64,000 nucleotides of DNA from Nyssa sinensis (taxonomy: Eukaryota > Streptophyta > Magnoliopsida > Cornales > Nyssaceae). The stretch covers positions 44,874,333 through 44,938,332 of the forward strand of contig CM018043.1 in NCBI GenBank assembly GCA_008638375.1. The letters are read 5' to 3'. The notes under the pieces were generated by a model that saw nothing but the letters and a program-made list of their open reading frames with translations, made no database searches and was not told the DNA's origin. A program made the translations under genes and the position numbers. The number at the start of each line of letters is the position of its first letter. Position 1 is the first letter of the stretch. Shown piece by piece: positions 22,259 through 35,131 of this stretch.

Positions 22259-23583
22259 TGGAACTTGCTTAAAAGCAAGTGCATGCATTGCATGCTTAAA
22301 AGGGATCAGAAGAGAAAGGAATAAAACGTTGGAAGGGTGAGAAAAGAAAGGATTCAGAAGTAGAAAAAAAAAAAAAACAGAAACGGAAGAGAATCTGAGA
22401 GCTAAATTTAACAAGTGAAAAAATTACATTCTGTTTTATTAAATTAGTGGAACTAGAAGAGCATGAAAAATGAAAAACATTGCAGAAAGAATCAGCGAAA
22501 AAGGGCTAGAAATGAACTTGAACAAGACAGTTGCAGGTGGAGGGTGATAATCGGATTTTTGAAATTTTATGATTAAAACTTTGATTTATCAATGAGGAAC
22601 TAATCCTCTATAGTGCAGAAGATGATTTGTAAAGAAAAGAGGTAAAAACAATGATGAAATAGGCTCGAAATTACAAAAATACAGTTGGTCGGAGCCACTG
22701 TTTTTCTTTTATTCATGAAGATTTAAGGGTCTAAATCAAAAACTAATATTAAATAAGAAATCCTTATGAAAAATAGAAGAAAAAAGCAATCGAAAATGGT
22801 TGGAAAAGGTTGCCGTTGCTGGGGAAGGCGATGGAACCCTAACTGAACTTCACCAGAAATATGGGGAAGACGATGAACAGTCCTCCCCCAAACGGCACCG
22901 TGTTGTGCCATATTACCCCGAAGCTATGTCGTTTAGTGAGTGGGATTGTTTTAAATTAAAGTAAGATTGGGCCTATTTGGTTATAAGTATATGAAATTAG
23001 AAATTAAATTAAAAGCCGGTTGGGATATCTTATACCTAATTGTGCTTATCCGCTGTTTGGATTGAAAATCCCTTGAAAAATAAAAGGGTTGGGAATCAAA
23101 CAGCCAACCCCTCAAGACCCATGAACCCTAAACCCCACCCCCAACCCACTGTGACAGGCACGCCTGTGGGAAATATGGTCACAATATATATATGTATGTA
23201 TATGTATATATATTATAAATGCAATATTTAATTAATTAAATTAATTTAATAATAGTGAAATAATCCGATGTCCAAATAAAACATATGAATAGTGTATTTT
23301 AACTATTTCAGACATTCTGGACCCAATGGTGGGGTCCGTTTTATGAGACAGGATCCCAAAAAATAAAGACACGTAAAAGTGTAAAAAGACCATTTTGCCC
23401 CTAGTGCTTCTAAAGCCAAATAGAAGTCCGAGAGGGTCTAAGTTGACTTTCTCAAACATTCTGGACTCAATGATGAGGTCCATATTATGAAATAAAGTAT
23501 GAAAAAATATGACACGTAAACATGTGAAATTATAGAATCAAACCTAAAATTAAATAAAGCTACTAGAAGCGTATATTAAAAGG

Positions 23584-23593
23584 TATAAAACCC
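23584..23593 (+). promoter_or_regulatory. Candidate TATA box of the 21717 LTR
   Basis: GGTATAAAAC lies about 95 bp after the second module copy and about 165 bp before the splice-donor-like GAGGTGAGTAA. Start-site use is inferred only from position. Confidence 0.4.
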
Positions 23594-25554
23594 TAAGATG
23601 AAAATTAGGATTTAACACGATCTAAGAATAAGTTAAGAGCATCAATAGGAGATATTTGAAGTGAATGTGAAGTTAATAGACTCTTTATGAATTGTTCTTA
23701 GGAACTATAGAGAAAGAGGAAATGCGCACTAGTAGCACTAACCCTAAAGACAGAGGTGAGTAATCTTGTATTTAAAGTGGAGATTTAACTCCATGGATTT
23801 GAAGAAGTTTTAAGTTCAAAATATTTGAAGCATTTGAATATCAAATTCAATATTTACGTGATTTCTGTTTTAAAATATTTCTGTTCTTTTAAACCTTATT
23901 GTGTCCTGCTCAATGAATGGTTTCAACTACAGTTTTCCTTAAAAATATGTTTCAGCATGTCTAAGTTTAAAATACCAAATCTCTTTAACTATTCTGAATT
24001 TTTATATTCCAAGTATTTGAAAATTCTATCATGAAGTCATGAACATTATGTTTTAAATGCTCATAAAAGCATCTATTTGAAGAAGTCATATGTTAAATGT
24101 ATTTAAATGCAACTTTAGGGAGGCAAAGTTTAATGCTTTTAAATAGCATCTACTTGTAACTATTTTATATACCTCTTGTTTCCACTAGTAATGCAAGATA
24201 AACTGTGCACACGCACTATTTGTGACGTTGATTTCCTTTGGAACTCAATCATGACATGAAGAAATGCCAAGTAGCAGGATTTAATCCCTCAGGCATGAGA
24301 TTCTCCAAGAAGTAAGACTAGAGTCTAGTTTGAAACAGATTTTTACCTAATCAAAGTGAAAAGATGAGACGTTTAAAAATGGTAGCAGGTTTATCCATCC
24401 ATTCCTAAATGTACTATATATGTTGATTTCATGAACTAACGTTTTCATGTTTTCATAAGAAATGGCAGAAGATTTTTCAAAACCTTTTTCATGAAGAAGT
24501 ATTTGTTTAAAAGGAAACGTTATGCATTATGAGGGTGTAGATCCTGTGGTGAAAAACCCAAAATTGGCTATTGGTACTCATTCCAACGAGGATAGACCGT
24601 GAAGTGAGACATATGATTAGTACTCATTCCAACGGGGAAGGGCCGTGAAGTGAGACATGGGTGTGGCATAGAGTTGCATATGTGTGTCATGCATATTGAC
24701 ATTGCATAGTATTGAGGTATTGGAGGGTTATAGCTTCTAAATGTACACTTTCACATGCGACGCCGTAATTTTGTTCCTTGCATTAGCATCATGTCATACC
24801 AGCAGTTGAGCTGACCCATTTATGGGATATCATATTACAGATGAGACTCACAGTACTTGAGACTTGATGAAGTCTTGAAGGAAGGAGGGGAAAAGAACTT
24901 GGAAGGACATTTGGCCCTTGGGGCATATTTTGTATGTATGGGCATAAGCCCAAAAGACTTGTGTTTTAATTTGGAAGAATGGTGAACTCTAGGCCTTAGG
25001 CCAATTTGTAGTTTAAGGGCTTAAGCCCAAATGACGTGTATGATATATTTATTTAACGTGTCTTACATGTATATATGTTGAAGGAAATGAATGTATGCTT
25101 TAAATTCCATAAATTGTGGCCATCGAGTGAGCGTAGATTGTGATATGCTTATATATATAAATTGTTGCAAAATATTAGGTGAAAAAATGCCTAGAAAACA
25201 AAGGAGACTATAGTAAAAGTTTTTAAAACATGGTAATTAGGTTGAGTGGAGCGGGAGGGCATGCATAGACTTTCTAAGTAAGGGATTAAAAGACTTAAGA
25301 AAAAGGAAGAAAGATAAAGAAATGAAAAATGGAGGTGATTAGCCCAAAAATTATTTGAAGTCAAAAAATAAGGGAAAAAAAGTAAAATTGTCAATTTACA
25401 TGTTATAGGGCCCCACACCAAGTTTGGTGATGAAATAAATTGAAATGGGTAGCAAAATATCAAAATCAAGATTTTTGGCCAATGTTAGAAAATTGGGCAC
25501 TGTAGCATTTTAGCTATCGGTTTATTGTAGCAATGAATAGTAACTACAGTAAAC

Positions 25555-26020
25555 CAGCTCCTGGACATGCCCTAGTCCCCTGCCGCAGCCCAACCGCGTG
25601 CCCCACGTGTGCGCGCCCCAGCCTGCCCTGCACGGCATGTCCCTGCCCCACACGCACGCCCTGCTACAACCTTGCCCTGCTACGCGCGCTGCTGTCTTGC
25701 CTTGCTGCACAGCTGCTACCTTGGCCATGTCATGGCATGCTATGACCTACATTTTAAGGCCATTTCGAGGCCATTTAATTTCATGTTTGACACCCCTTTT
25801 GGAGCCCATTTTAGGCCACTTTTGGCCATTATACCAAGCCATGTTAGGCACCTTTTTGGAACACTTTTTAGTCATATCTCAAGGCCATGTTTGGCCATTT
25901 ACTTGGACCACTTTAAGTAGGATTTTTGACCTATTCTTGGTCTATGCCTTAGGCCAATTGGGACCCATTTGGGGTCACGATTACAAGGCATATTTAGAGA
26001 CATTTTTGGGGCAATCCTAG
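25555..26020. repeat. GC-rich island followed by degenerate GGCCATTTT repeats
   Basis: About 185 bp (25555-25740) rich in CCCTGC and ACGC motifs stands out from AT-rich surroundings. It is followed by many copies of GGCCATTT or GGCACCTTT-like units to about 26020. Open frames here follow from base composition and show no domain. Confidence 0.6.
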
Positions 26021-26252
26021 AGGCCATATTTGAAAATACCTTAGATTAATTTTGATTATTGGTTAGGGGAGATATTTGACTACCATTTGGGACTTATCTT
26101 GGGTGATTCTAGTTAACGAATTTTCATTTTCATTTTTGGGAAACATGGGAAAATAAATGAATAATCAATCAAATCTATTTAATTCTCGTTTATTAATGTC
26201 TTTTTAATTCATTTTCACTCACCCCCAGGTTTGTGAAAATTCGGGGCGTGAC

Positions 26253-27284
26253 AAAAGTTCTGATTTTTCAAGAAAATACAACTTTAATATGAATCTTTGA
26301 ATTTCAATACGATCTGTAAAACCTCGATTATTATGCATGAAATTTATATCAATATGTTCCTTGTTCCAAAAGCTTTCCAAGGATATATAGTACACAATTT
26401 TTCATCCAAAAATGAGTGAGATTTAAGGGCCCAAAGTTTGACGACAGTCATGACCAAACCTTGTTTTTGGAGAAAATAAATTACAGAGAATGCAACCTCC
26501 ACTCTTGGCGAGGAGCGTGGGAACTCGTGCGTCATCTTCTGAGGCCTATTTTTTAACACCTTCAGAGAGTAGGCCCCACTCATTGAATTTGTGACCCCAC
26601 AATATATTTTTTGTAATTTTGTCACTTCTAAAAATTAGTTTAAATTAATTTTTATTACAAAAAGGTGTTTAAATATTTTGTTTAAAATCCTAGAGAGCTA
26701 TATTTCACATTAAAATCACATATTAGTATTTATTGTACTATTGGAGGTCCAAATTAGTTTTTGGTGAATTTTTTATTTATTTTTGATATTTTTGGTTCTT
26801 TAAAAATTAGTTTTTTATCCCAAAAATTGCTTAAAAATTTCAGAAAAATTATTTTAAATGTGGGAAATTCTTGGAAAGGCTCTGGAAATTAGGAACAATT
26901 ATATTATGCATGTGGATCATATTTTTAGGACCATTTGTGAATCATTTATTAATTAATCATCATATGAATAATTATTTATTACATCATTATTGTGTAATAT
27001 TGATCCCCATTAATTGTGAGACCCAAATACCCACTCCCATTGTGGCGAGGTGTGGTAAAGTCATCCATCAAAATCCATTATATTATTATGCATGTGGATG
27101 TATATTGTGATTGGATAGACTTATTTAATTGATATTCTAGTACACATGTTGTTGTGATGTATAGAATAACAAGGTTAATTTTGTGATATATGAAATATTG
27201 GCGCAACATCCCTATTTATTTATTATTTTTAGCAGATTGATGTAATAGGTTCATTCTACAATGTAATAAATTTTGGAAAGGGTT
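26253..27284. other. AT-rich stretch without a gene
   Basis: No supported coding or RNA feature was found. The boundary with the preceding LTR end is not marked by a recognisable TSD. Confidence 0.5.
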
Positions 27285-28665
27285 GGCTCTGTTTGGATAG
27301 CATTTTAAAACATAATTCAAATCAGATACTTTTTCAAAAAGTTGTTTGGATACCGATTTTGGAGATAAAACTCATCTCCTGTTTTCCTACTTTTTCAAAA
27401 CGTATCTCTGCAAAAAAATCCCAAACCATCCTGTCATTGCAAAAAATCCCAAACCATACTTTTTCGCTCGTCCAAACCAGCCCTCATACTCTGGTGGTTA
27501 TCATAAACTCATAAATATAAGAAACTACAAAATCAACAAGCATGGTGAGCAGATAGCAGGAACTGGCCAACACGAAAGCAAATAGATTATGTTTAAAAAT
27601 GCATCAACATCGTCCCAGGCCTCCAGTAAATTGCGTCCCAATCACCAAAAAAAAACCTCGTTCCATTTCATGAAGGAGAGCGATATCCCGACGATGAAGA
27701 TTCCTGCGAATACAAAAATCAAACACCATATCTTCACCAGAATTAACGGTCTCGATCTGGGATTCAATCGGTGTCATCGTCAGCGTCGCCCGTGGCCAAA
27801 GTTGGAGAGGGCAGGGAAGAGGAAAAGTGTGATGAAGAGAAGAGATCAAACCATTGGATTCGTAGAAGAAAAGGTTATCCATTTTGGGGAATTTATAGGG
27901 GTTAAAATAGGGTTAGGTATTGTGTTTACCAGATGTGTTAATTGTAGTACACAGAAAAGGGAATTGAGAGAGTACTACTAACAACGAAATTTGGAAGAGT
28001 ATGAACCGATGATGAAGACAGATTTATTTTTGAAACTGGCCTCTATTCTTTCACCTTTCTTTCTCAGCAACAAGAGCTACGTTCTTCACTTCGGACAGCC
28101 GATTATGTTATATTTACATATAAGGGTATAAATGAGGAGAAATTATCTAGTGGGATGGTGACATAACTATGGTTCTCAGATGACGTGATTTTCATTTCCT
28201 CTCTCAATTATTGTCTAAAAAAAGGCAGTACTCAAATTAATATATCATACATTGAAAAAAAAAAAAAAACCTAAAAATATGTTGGATTTATTTATTTCAT
28301 AAATTAATTTTGAATAAATGGATTAAGAGTTAAAGCTTGAGTGATGGTAATATTTTATATAATATCAAAATACTTATTTATTTATTAAATTAAATTAATA
28401 AAATTTATAATATGTTCCGACTTAATAAATTATAAGTTAGAGATTGGACAGAGGTAAATAATACTTCTTGTTTTTTGTGTATAATAGTCACACAAAATTT
28501 TTATATCCAAACGTATTTTCACAATTTTTAACTCAGAATCTGAATTCTGATTAACATAACCAAACGCATTTTCGCATTTTTCAAAAAATCAATTACAAAA
28601 TTCTGAAACACATTTCAGAAATATTTTTCAAAAAATCATATCTGAATCACTATCCAAACGCAGCC
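27285..28665. mobile_element. Non-autonomous element with terminal inverted repeats
   Basis: The left end GGCTCTGTTTGGATAGC and the right end, read on the minus strand, GGCTGCGTTTGGATAG, are inverted copies; imperfect similarity continues for some tens of bases. GTT precedes the left end and GTT follows the right end, a candidate 3-bp TSD. The interior (about 27590-27985) is moderately GC-rich with open frames on both strands but no recognised transposase. The TIR style and 3-bp TSD suggest a PIF/Harbinger-type element, but GTT is not the usual TWA target, so the superfamily is open. Confidence 0.6.
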
Positions 28666-29440
28666 GTTGTATTTATTTATGAAGCCTTGTAAGGGGCTGT
28701 GTTTTTGTTACAAACTCATATGTCTATAAATTATCTTGGCATGATGTATTAGAATGCCAATTGGGCTCAAATAGAGTCCATGCGCTTTAGAATATACGCA
28801 TTGATTATTATTATTATGTGGATGAATTAAATTTATTTTAATTCAGAAATCATTGTATAGATGAATTAAATTTGTTTTAATTCAAAATTATTTTGCTTGA
28901 AATTATTTAAAAATATACTTCTGTTTACATAAATGGGAGATGATTATAAGCCTAGCAAAATTTTCGATCTCGTAGTGTATAATAGAACAATATTTTTAAT
29001 TGAATTTCTAGTAGCAAAATAATATGATGAATGTATGCTTAAATGTCATCCTACGCACTATGATAGTAGTGAAATAACCTAAATGAATGTGAATGCCGAT
29101 TTGACCAACATAAATGCTTAGAATGACCACATCACACATATAGCATATGTGTAAACATTGACCAATAGGAAACATAGTCCAATACTTTGAGACATGGAAG
29201 CATGTCATAATTAATTAAATTGTTAAATGTGTTTGATTATGTAGAGCAACATATAAATAAATCTCATTGAAAAATTGTTTGAATTAGTTCCATGACAATT
29301 ATTGATTTTCCTTTGATGAGCAGCAAATTCTCGCTATATAGTAACTTGGCTTGCATTTTTTTTGAAAAAAAAAACTTACATGACACTACTTATTTAAATA
29401 AAAATATTTTTTAAAATAGTGCGTCATCTTGATACAAAAG
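28666..29440. other. AT-rich stretch without a gene
   Basis: No coding or RNA feature supported. It may include the decayed 5' end of the copia remnant that follows. Confidence 0.45.
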
Positions 29441-32200
29441 GTAGAGTGCCAAGAGGCGAACTCCTAAACTAACTTTGTCGCCTTGGGTGGGGCAAACAAG
29501 GCTTTTGGGCCGATGTTTATAGACAAGGAAAAGTTGCTAACTAGGTTGGGACTGAGAAACTTGCATCAAAAGTAGGCAAGAAAGTCAAGTGTCATAGGGG
29601 CATGCGTGACAAATAATGAGATAAAGAATGAGCTACTATTTAAGAATAAAAGGGATCATTTTGCTCGTAGTTGTACTGAGTCAAAGTTGACAATTTTATT
29701 CAAAATAGAGAAGAGATTAAGTAAAAGACATAAAATGGCAAATAAAAAGTGTAACTTTACAATACTCATAGTGTTTTGTTCATTATGCACAAATGGTAGC
29801 ATAAGAATTAATCGCCACAAGAGTGAGCTAATTAATTCTTTTGAGCAACATATGGCATTATGATAAAATAATTGGATATTGGTGTTTGACTAGACATTTG
29901 GTCCACCTCCAATCCAATTGATTTTTGTCTTTTTCTCATCTTTAAATTTCATTCTTTGGGACTGAATTGAATGGAACTATTTATTCTTTGTGAAATAATA
30001 GTTCAATGTAGAATGATTAGTTTGATCTACCCTATGTTAGAAGCAGCTTCATTATATAAGTATGATAGTGGCTTTGTATCATTGAATTATTTGATAATTT
30101 TGGACATATCTCTTTATGGCTTTCCACGATGTTATTTTTTGAACAATAACATGGACACATTGAACTAGATTAGATGACTAGATTAGCTTGAGAAGACCTG
30201 TTGGGGTTACTTGCAAAAATTAGTCTATCAATGTGTAAACCCTATTTGATTGGGAAGGCTTGTAAGAAACCTTATTTGTAAGGTAGACTGACTCCTTATC
30301 CACTAGACTCAATCCTAATACCATATGTGAACTCATAATGTTATGAAAATTGGGCACATAGTAAAACCTCTTGTTTTTTTACCTTGTTACTCGCGCTATG
30401 ATTGCTCACCTAACTCAAACATTAGTTGGCTTGAGAATTACTATAAGCATTAGTTTCTTTAAACATTTGTTAAGAGGTTGAGTGCCGAAAATGAAGAATT
30501 CTGAAATTCATCACACTAATTGTAAGCGAGAGTACTTGTCTAATTACTTCAAGACAATTAAGTGAGAAAAATGAGAACTTTGGATTTTATGAAACATGGT
30601 TGGGTCGATGATGGTGCAAATATGTTTTGTGTGGCCTATATCCTTAACCGAGTGCCCTAATAGTCAATTCCTTTAAGCTTGAGAATGGTGAAAAGCCTAA
30701 TTTGAAGGGCTTATCACCTTTTGAGATTCATGTGATTTGTTCACATTATTTGTTATTTTTGTGAAAAATTGGCCCTAAGTTTTAAAAATGTTACCTTTTT
30801 AAAATATTCTTTTTAAACTGTTTAAAAGGTCATTGGGTTTTTAATTGAACACCCCAAGTTAAGTAATGACTAAATTGAGTTAGCAATGAGAAAACTTTAA
30901 AGGATTTTTAACTTTGTGGGTTAATGGAATGTATAGAAGTCACACCATATCTTGGCAAGGGTGGGAAATTGTTTTCACATTCTGGAATCGTCGATGATAT
31001 TTTGAATAGTGAGAGTGACTTACCGCCTAGTAGGAGTGTACCATTAGTTGGGATTGTACCACTAGAGGAAGATTCTTAAAATCCTTAGTTGCATAGAAGC
31101 AAATATAAAATCTTTTCTCATCGTCTTTGTGGGATTAAAGTGATGAATTTTAGCTATTGCTCCACATGTTTAAGTGAATATTCCTTCTTATGTAGAGACA
31201 AAAGTTTTCTATACTAATAGATGTATGGATGGTTGTTATAAGTAATAAGTTGAGCTAAATTAGCAAAGAATCAAACTTGGACAATAGTTGATCTCCTTTT
31301 GTGTAGGATTGATTAACTAGTGTTTTTACCCTATTTTTTTGAAAATGACCTATCCCAAAGGGGATATTGACTATGTAGAGAGATTCTCCCTAGTGGTAAG
31401 AATTTTCTCCATCCACCTTATCATTTGTGACCTAAAGTTATTGCCAAGTGAGTGGAACTTTAGATTTCATTGAGCAATTGGCTTCACGATGATCAAGGAA
31501 GCTACGGACAGTCCAAAGAAAGTATTTTGATCCTTTTTGTACTTGCTGACATATATGGAATTAGTTGTCTCCACTTGGAGGTGGTTGTCTTATATTGAGG
31601 AGGACATAGGTGAAGTAGACTATGCTTGGATTTAAGTTCTATAAAAAAAGCCTTGAGGGATTTCTCATTTTGTCTTGAGAAATCTATAAGCGATCTTGTC
31701 GAACACGGTCCTAACCTATTAACAGATTGATAGGGGCATACTTTAGTTGTGATTATTGCTATCAGAATAGTAGGGAAAGAGATATTTTTGTGGAATTTCC
31801 TATTTGAGTGCAGTTGAGATTCTGAAGTACACTGAGATGTGTACTCGATTATTTTTGCAGCTCTTATTGATGGTTAAATTATTAGAACAACTTAGTGCTT
31901 TGCTCGTATAGATGGTCAAACTATAAAAGCAACTTAATGTTTGCTCATCGAACTTTAGTTAATTAGTTTCTTTGATATCTAAGTGATGTGCGCACTACAC
32001 GATTGGTTGTCGCAATTGAGACGGTAGTTTGGTTGTGAAGATTCTAGTAGCGCCTTAACATAGCATCGTGTAGGCAGGATGATATGTTCATTAGTTATGA
32101 TTGTATGGTAGCTCTAGCATATACAAGTATTGCATTCGTCGTAACTTTATTTCACATTATTAATAAGCTTTACAAGCTTGAGGGATATAAGTGTAGGCAA
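29440..32200 (+). pseudogene. Very decayed Ty1-copia remnant
   Basis: Two landmarks are readable. One is a zinc-knuckle-like KNKRDHFARSCTESK at about 29645-29690, a Gag nucleocapsid motif with the first Cys pair lost. The other is an integrase segment RTL...VAYILNRVP at about 30574-30660, matching the copia core after the catalytic Glu. The rest is too eroded by stops and frameshifts to assign; RT was not confidently located. No LTR pair or TSD was found, so the limits are approximate. Confidence 0.45.
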
Positions 32201-34427
32201 TGATTTTCCCTTTTTAAAGTGTCTTTTGGACTTATGGTCCATAATGACAAAATCATGAAAACTCGCCACTAGGCTAGAAGCTTAGGCTCGTTAGTGGGCT
32301 GGTAGACCCATAACGGTAATGGGAAAACCAAACATATTAGCATTATTTTTCACTACATATGTTTGAGATAGAGTTGGGCAAAGGGAGGTGGTCTAAACCC
32401 ATAATTAGAGATGTTTTACATCTTGTGTTAAATAGTTGGGTTTATTTTGGATTTGATTTATTGGACACGTGTGACATTATTTGATCATTATATGATTTTG
32501 TGTTCATATTAAGATAATTTTTTGATGTTGTGAGCATACATGAAAGATATCAACAGGTTTTGATTGGCTCTCTCACACGAGCAATTGCCTTAGCGCTTAG
32601 ATAGCGAGCAAGATGAGACATTAAATTCTTGGTTGGTGGGACAATTCGTCTTTATTATATATGTCGCCTTGACAATGAGGGTCAAAAAGAGATTCTTTTA
32701 AAGAATCGAGCATAAAGGTTGACCACACACCTTATGTAACCTGAAGAAAACTGAATGTGAACTTTTAGATAGGCATTAGGAGAACGACTGGGTTGGAATG
32801 TTCGGGTTAGGCGTTGAGATAATGACGAGGGACGCTGAGTTAACGACAGGCGCTAGATAGCGACTAAACTAAGACTGATTCATACGATGTATATTCTTAT
32901 TTTTATGAGATTGAGATTGATATGCCTAATTGAGTAGAAGCTCCATTGTAGCATACATTACATATTGTATGTGCTATTGATGTGGCCTTTAATAAAGAGA
33001 GTGACTGAATGTATTCCTGCTTCATCACTATGTGAGCTCTGAGAACCACTTTGAGTTTCACTATGCCCTTTGTGACCTTTGTGACCTAGGACTACGTTAT
33101 AAAGAGAGAGCTTGATGTTGCTACTTTAGCATGTTGCTAAAGGACCATGATTGAAGCGGTCCGGCAGGGCATGTCTAGGAAAGCAGTTGAGTTCAATTGG
33201 ATTAACTTGAGTAGCTAAGGAAGATGGTTCCGTAATACACTATTGTGTTATGACTTATTGTCCGGGCGATCTGTCGGTTTACGTGTTTATCGATATGATC
33301 ATGAGTACAATATAGATTGGAGGGTTCAAGCATCGCACTGAGATTAGTTTTCGTGAGGGATAGGAGATGTTAAATCTAGTGTAACGAAATAGTTTGAGGC
33401 ATAAACGAGATCATTTGTGATGGTAGCTTGATATAGCACTCTTACCCTAATCTTTCTCGTCTGGTCGTACAAGCCATTTCCTATGTGTGAAAGGTGATGC
33501 GGAGAACTTAATACTCACCCTGTGTGGATGAGTGGGAGATATTGGATATTGGGTTGGGTTAGAACCGAAGCCATAGTCATTTGGGCATCCACAAGATTTG
33601 AATAGGAGTTGTGATAAGATTAAAATTCTTATCATTATCTGGTCGGTTTCGAATTTCAACCAACACAGATATATACCACGTTTTTAGTTACGCGATGGGT
33701 GTCGGAGGATTTTTGGTTATCCGATAACTCTCTTGGATCCTCTCTCTATTTTCTCTCTGAGATTCTTCCGAGGTTACCATCGTGAGACCTCTAGATTTGG
33801 ATTGTGAAAATGCATAAGCGACTCGATTTTGTAACCGTTCTACTAACGAGAAATATTTCTACATCGACGTATATGACAGAAAAGCTCGTAACACAAGCTG
33901 GTTTCTTCTGCTCCGACCAATGCAAATTATAAAAAGTAACCGGATTCAACCCAATTGTTATTTCATATATTTCCTTCAATTTTATTATACTGTAATTGTA
34001 TTTCTAAAAAGTGGACACAACACAGAAAGTTTGTATTAGATGCATAGCAGGCCTTAGACATCATATTATCACAAATGACACAAGTTTGCTGATCTGTAAA
34101 TTCTATAGCCTGTTGTCAAGACTTTAATGGTTTCCAATCATTAATCTAAAAATGGAGTGTACGTCCCTCTGAAATTTATGTTATTAGAATGATACATGTC
34201 AGTTCCAACAGCTGGTCAATTTGCAGTTAAACTCATTATGCTGGCAATGGGAAGGTCGTTTATGCAAAGATTATTTTCTTTTCTTTTTCTGGTGCTTAAT
34301 TACACTATAAGAGCTTGTTTTAGCATCTCATTAGTTATGTTTTGAAATATAATTTTCTTTGTTACTTATTAATGGGATGATGCTGGAAATAAAAGGGCAA
34401 CATTTGCTTAAAATGAGCCATTACTAT
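32201..34427. other. Unassigned intergenic sequence
   Basis: No supported gene. The stretch at about 33440-33990 contains CT-rich and LTR-like sequence, but no partner copy or TSD was seen. Confidence 0.45.
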
Positions 34428-34630
34428 TGATATGCCATAAAATGATAGACCAATCTCCACATGACACGATTGCCTACGAGCACCCAAAGCTCATCCATCC
34501 AAAGTAGGTTTAAACATATGATCTTCAGAGCTAATAGATTGGAAGCCCATTCAATGGTCAGACTCACCTTGAGTTCAGAAGGCACTACGAGCACTCACAA
34601 GAAGGTTCCGAGCTTGTTGCCGCCTTAAAC
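34428..34630 (+). repeat. Tat LTR, left fragment, split by the CACTA element
   Basis: It starts TGATATGCCATAAAATG and follows the Tat LTRs at 11168 and 21271 through GTTCCGAGCT...TTGCCGCCTTAA. It then breaks at the CACTA end. It is more diverged from those LTRs than they are from each other, so it belongs to a different insertion. Confidence 0.85.
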
Positions 34631-34975
34631 CACTACAAAAAAAAGTTACTTTTCGTGACACACACCAAGCATCGCTGAAAATGCCTTTTCGCGACGTACA
34701 ATGGAGCGTCACAAATAATAAATAAAAAGTAATAAAAAAAATTAGTTTCCCACATGAAAAATAGGCGCGAAACTATTAGCGACGCACAAGTGGCCATTAG
34801 CGACACACATGCACGTCACCAATAGTTGATGCGTTTAGCGACGCACAAATGGGCGTTGCCAATACTTGGGCTAAATGAAACGCCGTCGTATGAAATAAAA
34901 TTAGCGACGCTCATGCAGTTATTAGCGTCGCACAGTGGCCGTCACTAATAACTCCTTATATTACCCCCAATTCGA
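34631..34975. repeat. CACTA left terminal and subterminal repeats
   Basis: Terminal CACTA is followed by copies of AGCGACGCACA and related motifs, partly as inverted pairs. In En/Spm such subterminal repeats bind the element's own DNA-binding protein. Confidence 0.85.
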
Positions 34976-35098
34976 TCGCTCTCTCTCTCTTAGACACACA
35001 CACTCTCTCTCTCTCTCAAGTTCCATTTTGATCGCTCATTGTGCGTTGCTCTCTCTCAAGCACTGTTGCTCTCTCTAGTATTTAGCGATATCGGATCA

Positions 35099-35131
<33 letters not shown>

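Larger units (their letters stand above)
21717..26252 (+). repeat. Long Tekay-like LTR inserted in the Tat 3' LTR
   Basis: It begins TGTAATACCCCGACCC. An end reading CGGGGCGTGACA at 26252 is the inverted complement type usual for such LTRs. In order it holds TG/TA microsatellites (21880-22110), a GA run (22212-22255), two copies of the ATTCTGGACTCAATGG module (23309-23345 and 23451-23490), a TATA-like GGTATAAAAC near 23584 and a GAGGTGAGTAA splice-donor-like site at 23753. The same order is seen in the LTRs at 38.7 and 46.8 kb. No primer site follows 26252, and the expected TSD (GAACG) is not found there. Whether this is one 4.5-kb solo LTR or two joined fragments is unresolved. Confidence 0.6.

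Noticed and set aside
22133..22414. Minus-strand open frame with long Ser/Leu run
   Set aside because: Produced by translation of the GA microsatellite.
25533..26020. Overlapping open frames in the GC-rich island
   Set aside because: Several frames are open at once through base composition; no recognised domain, and it lies in LTR-like sequence.
27589..27981. Possible host gene exon inside the TIR element
   Set aside because: Open on both strands, but no domain, no splice structure and no homology I recognise; kept only as interior of the element.
33440..33990. Possible LTR or gene on the minus strand
   Set aside because: No second copy, TSD or domain in the window supports either.
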